The notes under the pieces are model-generated. The model was not told the DNA's origin, did not search any database, and saw nothing but the letters and a program-made list of their open reading frames with translations. A DNA stretch of 64,000 nucleotides from Shewanella nanhaiensis (GTDB lineage: Bacteria; Pseudomonadota; Gammaproteobacteria; Enterobacterales; Shewanellaceae). A program made the translations under genes and the position numbers. Of the stretch, positions 58,741 through 64,000 are shown one piece after another (positions within the stretch are counted from its first letter, which is position 1; every line of letters begins with the position of its first letter). Location of the stretch: the NCBI RefSeq assembly GCF_019457885.1, contig NZ_JAHZST010000001.1:496001-560000 (forward strand), written 5' to 3'.

Positions 58741-60126
58741 TCAGAGTCGGGAGAAATCATTGAAAAGCGCAATGCTCATCAACATTAGCAGCATAGCTGC
58801 CCCAAATCTGAATCCAATTTCCTGAACCTTTTCCGGTACAGGCCTGCCTGTGATCACTTCAACGAAGTAATATAACAGATGTCCCCCATCAAGCACTGGT
58901 AAAGGTAATAAATTGATAATACCTAAGTTAACGCTGATTAACGCGAGGAAACCTAAAAAATAAACCAATCCATAGTTAGCACTACTACCCGCACCTTGTG
59001 CAATGGATATTGGTCCACTTAAATTTTTCACCGAAACGTCGCCGGAGATCAACTTGCCAATCATCTTAAAGCTGACATCGACAAGTTGCCATGTTTTATC
59101 TGCTGCTACCGCAAAAGATTCGATAAAACCGTATTCCAACTGAAGTTTCATATTCTCAGGCCAAGCAGCTTGAGTTGGAGCGATTCCTATCACTCCCTCG
59201 ACTTGGCCCTGAGCGCCTTTTCTTTCATGGGGGGTAACGATAAATTTAAGCTGCTCGCCACCACGTCTCACCATTAACTCTACGGGTTTATTTGCTGAAG
59301 ACTTTATCACCTCAACAAACCCATCCCAACTCTGATAAGGCTCGCCATTCATGGAGACTAAACTGTCACCCACTTCAATACCCGCTGCGGCTGCAGCACC
59401 ATCTGGACTAACAAGACCCAATACCGGTGTAATAGCGGGCCTATAGATGCCCAAACCTAATGAGGTAATTGGCGACTCTTTATCTGGGTCAAACTGCCAG
59501 TTTTTAGTATCTAATGTGTAGGTTTTACCTAAATTTAACGGGGTTGAATCGTTAACCTCACTGTTTTGGCTCATGGGTCTAAGCGTCAACGCTATCTCAG
59601 GATCACCAATATGCCCAACTAAGGCATAAGTAACCTCTTCCCAATTTCTCACCGTTTTTCCACCCACAGAGGTTATCTGCATCGGCTCTTGCACCTGAAT
59701 CAGTTCAGCAGGTGTATTCTCTGTGGTGGTATCTATAACAGGTTTGATTGATGGGACACCAATCAAGTACATAAAGTACAAAGCGATAATAGCGAAAATA
59801 AAGTTAGCTAGCGGCCCTGCGGCAACAATGGCTATACGCTGCCACACTGATTTGCGATTAAATGCCTGTTCTTTAAGCTCTTCAGGAACCTCATCGACTC
59901 GCTCATCAAGCATCTTAACATAGCCACCAAGCGGGATAAGCGCGATGACATACTCAGTGCCATCTTTACCCACTTTACGCCAAATCGCCTTACCGAAACC
60001 GATAGAGAAACGCTCGACCTTAACTCCACAGCGCCTAGCAACCCAAAAATGGCCATACTCATGTGCAGTAATTAATATACCTAACGCAATGATAAAGGAA
60101 CCTAAGTTCCATAAAAAATCGATCAT
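58741..60126 (-). CDS. rseP: site-2 protease RseP
   Basis: A 461-residue membrane zinc metalloprotease. The active site HEYGH has His22, Glu23 and His26, as in E. coli, and the third ligand lies in LPVLDGGHLLYY near residue 408. Two PDZ domains lie between (about 120-310, including GAAAAAGIEVGDSLVSMNGEP). It cleaves the anti-sigma factor RseA to release sigma-E and also clears signal peptides. Located between dxr and bamA as in relatives. Confidence 0.97.
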   Translation of the reverse strand: MIDFLWNLGSFIIALGILITAHEYGHFWVARRCGVKVERFSIGFGKAIWRKVGKDGTEYVIALIPLGGYVKMLDERVDEVPEELKEQAFNRKSVWQRIAIVAAGPLANFIFAIIALYFMYLIGVPSIKPVIDTTTENTPAELIQVQEPMQITSVGGKTVRNWEEVTYALVGHIGDPEIALTLRPMSQNSEVNDSTPLNLGKTYTLDTKNWQFDPDKESPITSLGLGIYRPAITPVLGLVSPDGAAAAAGIEVGDSLVSMNGEPYQSWDGFVEVIKSSANKPVELMVRRGGEQLKFIVTPHERKGAQGQVEGVIGIAPTQAAWPENMKLQLEYGFIESFAVAADKTWQLVDVSFKMIGKLISGDVSVKNLSGPISIAQGAGSSANYGLVYFLGFLALISVNLGIINLLPLPVLDGGHLLYYFVEVITGRPVPEKVQEIGFRFGAAMLLMLMSIALFNDFSRL

Positions 60127-60145
60127 TCCCTTCCTCAGAGATCAG

Positions 60146-61333
60146 TTAAATCTTATTTACCCATTCTGAAGCATAGGCACGAGTCTGTACATCTAATGCT
60201 AAAATGTCATCAATACTGTTTAGTGCTTGTTTTGCAACCTGACTTAAACAGGTTTCATTCACTTTAGCAATATCGGTAAACTTAATTTTATTATCTAAAA
60301 ACGCAGCAACTGAGATTTCATTGGCTGCATTTAATATTGTGGTGGCTTCCTGTCCTTGATTACAAGCATCGATGGCTAATGCCAAACAGGGAAAACGAGT
60401 AAAGTCAGGTTCTAAGAAGCTTAACTGTCCGACTTTGAAAAAGTCTAAAGGTTCAACTCCAGAGTTAATTCTTTGTGGATAGGACATACAATGTGCAATC
60501 GGTGTACGCATATCCGGGTTGCCTAATTGAGCGATAACAGAGCCGTCACGGTACTGAACCATCGAGTGGATAACACTTTGAGGGTGGATCACTACTTTCA
60601 ATTGTTCTACCGATGCATTAAATAACCAGCGCGCCTCAATATACTCAAGACCCTTATTCATCATACTGGCTGAATCAACAGAGATCTTGCGCCCCATGGA
60701 CCAATTAGGATGTTTACAAGCCTGAGCAGGTGTCATCTGAGGCAATGAGCTTAACGGTGATGTCAAGAACGGCCCTCCAGATCCAGTAAGCAGGATATGC
60801 GAGATCCCAGCTCCATCTAAATCACAGAAACCGATCTCTTGCTGTACTGACTCAGGAAGTGCTTGAAAAATGGCATTATGTTCACTGTCAACAGGTAGCA
60901 CTTGAGCACCAGACTTTTTCATCTCTTCAATAAAGAGACGACCAGACATCACCAATGACTCTTTATTTGCCAAGAGCACACGTTTACCCGCTTTAACCGC
61001 AGCTAACGTAGGCACTAATCCTGCCGCTCCAACAATCGCAGCCATCACAGTGTCTACAGAGCTTGAAGTCACAATACCTTCAAGCTGTGACTCCCCTGTT
61101 GTTACCTCTATCTTTAAACTTGGTGACAGACGTGCTTGCAAAGATTTTGCAGCCTGCTCATCGACCATATGCGCGACTTTGGGTCTGTGCTGCTCGCACA
61201 GAGCCATCATCTTATCAACATTCGTATTAGCGACTAAGGCGTAAACTGAATATGTTTCAGGGTTACTGGCAATAACGCTGAGCGTGCTAGCGCCTATGGA
61301 GCCAGTCGCCCCCAAAATCACCATGCTTTGCAT
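60146..61333 (-). CDS. dxr: 1-deoxy-D-xylulose 5-phosphate reductoisomerase
   Basis: 395 residues. It makes 2-C-methyl-D-erythritol 4-phosphate, the first committed step of the MEP isoprenoid pathway. NADPH-binding [14 protein letters not shown] is at the N-terminus, [12 protein letters not shown] near residue 125, metal site [11 protein letters not shown], and the lid [22 protein letters not shown]. It overlaps nothing and lies 4 bases after cdsA in transcription order. Its product pathway feeds the uppS reaction encoded nearby. Confidence 0.97.
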   Translation of the reverse strand: MQSMVILGATGSIGASTLSVIASNPETYSVYALVANTNVDKMMALCEQHRPKVAHMVDEQAAKSLQARLSPSLKIEVTTGESQLEGIVTSSSVDTVMAAIVGAAGLVPTLAAVKAGKRVLLANKESLVMSGRLFIEEMKKSGAQVLPVDSEHNAIFQALPESVQQEIGFCDLDGAGISHILLTGSGGPFLTSPLSSLPQMTPAQACKHPNWSMGRKISVDSASMMNKGLEYIEARWLFNASVEQLKVVIHPQSVIHSMVQYRDGSVIAQLGNPDMRTPIAHCMSYPQRINSGVEPLDFFKVGQLSFLEPDFTRFPCLALAIDACNQGQEATTILNAANEISVAAFLDNKIKFTDIAKVNETCLSQVAKQALNSIDDILALDVQTRAYASEWVNKI

Positions 61334-61337
61334 AAAG

Positions 61338-62195
61338 TTACATCCAAAATGCGATATAGATTAGTGTAAATATAGGCAGTGCGGCCGTTAAACTATCGAT
61401 ACGATCTAGCACCCCACCGTGACCTGGTAATATCTTGCCTGAATCTTTAATCTGAGCAACACGTTTAAACATACTCTCAGACAGGTCGCCAACGGCAGAA
61501 ACCAAGGCCACAAAAAGTGTCACACAAACCAGTAAGCCTAACTCCTGCTCAGGAGAAACCTGCATGATTCCCACCACTATCAACATACTCATGGCCAAAC
61601 CGCCAACTAAACCTTCGATAGTTTTAGCAGGGCTCACATTTGGCATTAATTTAGTACGACCCAGTGCCTTCCCTGCAAAGTAAGCACCACTATCCGTTGC
61701 CCACACAACTAACATGACCAAAAATACAAGAGAGCCGCCATAGTATGGATCCACTTGAGTGCTCAACCCCTTAAGTGCAACAAGGGCTGTGTAGCATGGA
61801 ATGAGAGTGAGTTGTCCAAACATAGACTTAAACATGTGACTTTTTTGCCACAATGCGGCGCTTTTAGGGAAAGAGATCACTAAAAGAAATGCAACAGCCC
61901 ACCAGATAGCACCAATGAGAATAATCGAAAGAAACACAGGATGAAGTTGACCTTTAAACCAAAGTTCATCACTTGGAACAAACAGGTTAAGTGCGACCAG
62001 CAAAACACCTATGGTGATGGTAAAACTCCACTGCGTCATTTGACAGCGTTTATCGATTATCTGCCCCCACTCCTTGGCTGCGATCAGAAATACACCTATA
62101 AGAGCCCAGGAGAAGTATTCTGTGGGGAGCCCAAAAATAGCCCCCAAAACCAAGGGAATTAACCAAATTGCCGTTATTATTCGTTGTTTTAGCAA
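61338..62195 (-). CDS. cdsA: phosphatidate cytidylyltransferase
   Basis: A 285-residue inner-membrane enzyme making CDP-diacylglycerol from phosphatidate and CTP. Eight or so membrane helices are visible, with the CDS signature [20 protein letters not shown] followed by [14 protein letters not shown] near the C-terminus and [17 protein letters not shown] mid-protein. The start is TTG at 62195 with GAGGG about 7 bases upstream. The gene follows uppS by 15 bases. Confidence 0.96.
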   Translation of the reverse strand: MLKQRIITAIWLIPLVLGAIFGLPTEYFSWALIGVFLIAAKEWGQIIDKRCQMTQWSFTITIGVLLVALNLFVPSDELWFKGQLHPVFLSIILIGAIWWAVAFLLVISFPKSAALWQKSHMFKSMFGQLTLIPCYTALVALKGLSTQVDPYYGGSLVFLVMLVVWATDSGAYFAGKALGRTKLMPNVSPAKTIEGLVGGLAMSMLIVVGIMQVSPEQELGLLVCVTLFVALVSAVGDLSESMFKRVAQIKDSGKILPGHGGVLDRIDSLTAALPIFTLIYIAFWM

Positions 62196-62210
62196 AACTG
62201 TCCCTCTAAA

Positions 62211-63005
62211 TTATTTATTTTCTTGCAACGACTCTATTTGACAGCCTGTCAAACCAAATCGACGTTGCCTTGAAGCAAAGGTCGCTACTGCCTGTTTAAA
62301 AGCATGCTCATCAAAATCCGGCCATAGCGTATCAGTAAACACTAGCTCTGCGTAGGCAGCTTGCCAGAGAACAAAGTTACTGATGCGGTAATCGCCACCT
62401 GTACGGATCATTAAATCAACTTCAGGCTGATTTTGCATGCTTAAATGTTGGCTTAGGGCCTCTTCAGTGAACTGACTGCTGCTCATTTCACCAGATTGTA
62501 CTTTTTCAGCTAACGTTTTAGCCGCTTGCATGATATCCCAACGACCACCATAGTTAGCAGCCACATTGAGGACCATGCCAGTATTCTCAGCGGTCTTCTC
62601 TTCCGCCGCAGCGATCTGCTTCTGTAGTCGTTCTGAAAAACGGCTAGTATCACCTATGATATTCAGCCTTACCCCATTTTTATGTAGCAGCTTAATCTCT
62701 CGTTGAAGCACGGTAAAAAACAGCTCCATCAAGAGGGTGACCTCTTTGTCGGGTCTACGCCAATTTTCACTCGAAAATGCGAACAGTGTTAACGAGTCAA
62801 TCCCCATCTCTCTGGCTGTACTTACCGCACGCCTCACTGTTTTCACACCCGCTTTATGCCCCATGACCCTAGGCTTACCCTGCGCCTGCGCCCAGCGACC
62901 ATTACCATCCATAATGATGGCAACATGCTTGGGAATAGACAGCTTAACAAGTTCTGCGAGCTCTTCAGCAGAGAACTCAGGACCAGATTGGGAGTCGATC
63001 GACAT
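62211..63005 (-). CDS. uppS: undecaprenyl diphosphate synthase
   Basis: A 264-residue cis-prenyltransferase that makes the C55 lipid carrier for peptidoglycan and O-antigen. Visible: [24 protein letters not shown] with the catalytic Asp, [14 protein letters not shown], and the signature [29 protein letters not shown] near the C-terminus. It is the first gene after the frr terminator and probably heads the uppS-cdsA-dxr-rseP-bamA-skp-lpxD-fabZ-lpxA transcript. Confidence 0.97.
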   Translation of the reverse strand: MSIDSQSGPEFSAEELAELVKLSIPKHVAIIMDGNGRWAQAQGKPRVMGHKAGVKTVRRAVSTAREMGIDSLTLFAFSSENWRRPDKEVTLLMELFFTVLQREIKLLHKNGVRLNIIGDTSRFSERLQKQIAAAEEKTAENTGMVLNVAANYGGRWDIMQAAKTLAEKVQSGEMSSSQFTEEALSQHLSMQNQPEVDLMIRTGGDYRISNFVLWQAAYAELVFTDTLWPDFDEHAFKQAVATFASRQRRFGLTGCQIESLQENK

Positions 63006-63030
63006 CTATTACAACCCTTTAAATAGACAA

Positions 63031-63059
63031 ACGCCGTGTAGTATACCTCTACACGGCGT
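63031..63059 (-). terminator. hairpin between frr and uppS
   Basis: ACGCCGTGTAG / CTACACGGCGT, 11 perfect pairs around TATACCT. On the minus strand it is followed by TTGTCTATTT, 27 bases after the frr stop. The T-run is modest, so partial read-through into uppS is possible. Confidence 0.6.
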
Positions 63060-63085
63060 CTGAACTCTAGTTTCTTAGTCCTAGA

Positions 63086-63643
63086 TTAGACTTCCATCAA
63101 CTCTGCTTCTTTTGCAGCCAATATCTCATCAATCAGTTTAATGTGTGCATCGGTAAACTTTTGCACTTCATCTTCACTGCGGTGTACATCATCTTCTGTA
63201 CACTCTTTCTCTTTCTCTAGGGCTTTAACATCTGAGTTAGCGTCACGACGAACGTTACGAACAGCGATACGGCCGTTTTCAGCTTCAGCACGAACCACTT
63301 TGATGAGGTCCTTACGACGCTCTTCAGTCAATGCAGGAAGTGGAACTCTAATTGTCGCACCAGCAGACATAGGGTTTAGACCTAAATCTGAGCTCATGAT
63401 CGCCTTCTCTACAGCTGGGATCATCGTGCTATCAAATACTGAGATAGCCAGAGTACGTGAATCTTCAATAGAGACATTACCCACTTGCTTTAGTGGCGTT
63501 AAAGAGCCGTAGTAAGGCACTTTAATCGAATCTAGTAGGCTTGGATGTGCACGGCCAGTACGAACCTTAGCCATCTGTGTCTTAGTCGCTTCAACGCATT
63601 TATCCATGCGATCCTGAGCATCTTTCTTAATTTCATTTAGCAC
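63086..63643 (-). CDS. frr: ribosome recycling factor
   Basis: 185 residues, exact family length. It splits post-termination ribosomes with EF-G. Conserved stretches are [71 protein letters not shown] and [14 protein letters not shown]. The start is GTG 63643 with AAGGAT at good spacing; non-ATG starts are known for frr elsewhere. It follows pyrH as in most gammaproteobacteria. Confidence 0.98.
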   Translation of the reverse strand: MLNEIKKDAQDRMDKCVEATKTQMAKVRTGRAHPSLLDSIKVPYYGSLTPLKQVGNVSIEDSRTLAISVFDSTMIPAVEKAIMSSDLGLNPMSAGATIRVPLPALTEERRKDLIKVVRAEAENGRIAVRNVRRDANSDVKALEKEKECTEDDVHRSEDEVQKFTDAHIKLIDEILAAKEAELMEV

Positions 63644-63713
63644 GTTAATTATCCTTTATAAGTCTCTGAATGCTTAATCTATCTAATCTAAAGCTAACGT
63701 ATCAATGACAAGC

Positions 63714-64000
63714 TTACTCGGGACGGCTTGCCCTGATCATAGTCCCTTCATGCTCACCCATAATAACGCGGCGTAGAGCACCAGGTTTGTTCATGTTAAA
63801 TACCAATAGAGGCATATCGTGATCTCTCGCCATGGTAAACGCAGCAAGATCCATCACTTTTAATTCTTTTTCAAGTACTTCATCGTAACCCATTTCGTCG
63901 TACTTTACTGCATCTGGATTTTTAACAGGGTCATCTGAGTAAACGCCGTCTACTTTTGTGCCCTTTAAAACGACTTCAGCTTCGATCTCAATACCGCGTA
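63714..64000 (-). CDS. pyrH: uridylate kinase (partial, 5' end outside the window)
   Basis: The last 95 or so codons of UMP kinase. Read on the minus strand they give [20 protein letters not shown] near the cut, then [60 protein letters not shown] and a final MIRASRPE stop. These match the C-terminal half of bacterial PyrH. TAA lies at 63714-63716, 70 bases before the frr start. Confidence 0.96.
   Translation of the reverse strand, partial: RGIEIEAEVVLKGTKVDGVYSDDPVKNPDAVKYDEMGYDEVLEKELKVMDLAAFTMARDHDMPLLVFNMNKPGALRRVIMGEHEGTMIRASRPE

Overview
The window looks like a chromosome segment of a marine gammaproteobacterium of the Shewanella type. This is an inference from gene content and order: a leucine/isovalerate degradation (liu) cluster with a paired CoA transferase, etfBA preceded by LiuR-like and PsrA-like boxes, rcsF-trmO upstream of proS, several TonB- and sodium-coupled transport genes, and the conserved pyrH-frr-uppS-cdsA-dxr-rseP-bamA-skp-lpxD-fabZ-lpxA-lpxB-rnhB-dnaE block. 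No CRISPR array, rRNA, tRNA or complete transposase gene was seen.

Layout. (1) 1-5.4 kb: liuC-liuD-liuE and a two-subunit 3-oxoacid CoA transferase, all on the plus strand, ending in a strong hairpin. Together they take methylcrotonyl-CoA to acetyl-CoA and acetoacetate and activate the acetoacetate. (2) 5.6-9.6 kb: an orphan type IV pilin-like protein, a TlpA-type thioredoxin, a small membrane protein, thymidine kinase, and a NhaC-family antiporter whose leader is a lysine riboswitch. (3) 10-12.5 kb: etfBA with its two-operator promoter, then an H-NS family protein. (4) 12.6-17 kb: a pair of exported amidohydrolase-like proteins. (5) 17-26 kb: rcsF, trmO, an acetyltransferase, a MITE-like element, an exported S9 peptidase, a YiaA-type membrane protein, a trypsin-like protease beside an IS110 transposase fossil, and proS.

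(6) 26-40.6 kb is the most interesting region. It holds two predicted lipoprotein hydrolases (an N-acyl-D-amino-acid deacylase relative and an M14 carboxypeptidase), a TonB-dependent receptor, a second NhaC-type transporter, a LysR regulator, a DUF1611 protein (DgcN-like D-glutamate N-acetyltransferase), an enolase-superfamily epimerase (DgcA-like), a large exported CapA/PgsA-type protein, and a patatin-like protein. Three intergenic regions here carry near-identical 15-bp palindromes (ATAACCTTAGGTTAT type, with LysR-like T-N11-A symmetry). They lie between the receptor and the transporter, before dgcN, and between capA and the patatin gene. This suggests one regulon for acquiring and catabolising D-glutamate-containing material such as peptidoglycan fragments or poly-gamma-glutamate. 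The regulon boundary and the roles of CapA and the patatin are inferences.

(7) 40.6-46.4 kb: an SGNH hydrolase, a DUF885 protein, a CPA2/Kef-type antiporter and a diguanylate cyclase. (8) 46.4 kb to the end: the minus-strand housekeeping block tilS-dnaE-rnhB-lpxB / lpxA-fabZ-lpxD-skp-bamA-rseP-dxr-cdsA-uppS / frr-pyrH, covering lipid A, outer-membrane assembly, isoprenoid and phospholipid synthesis, replication and translation. pyrH is cut by the window end.
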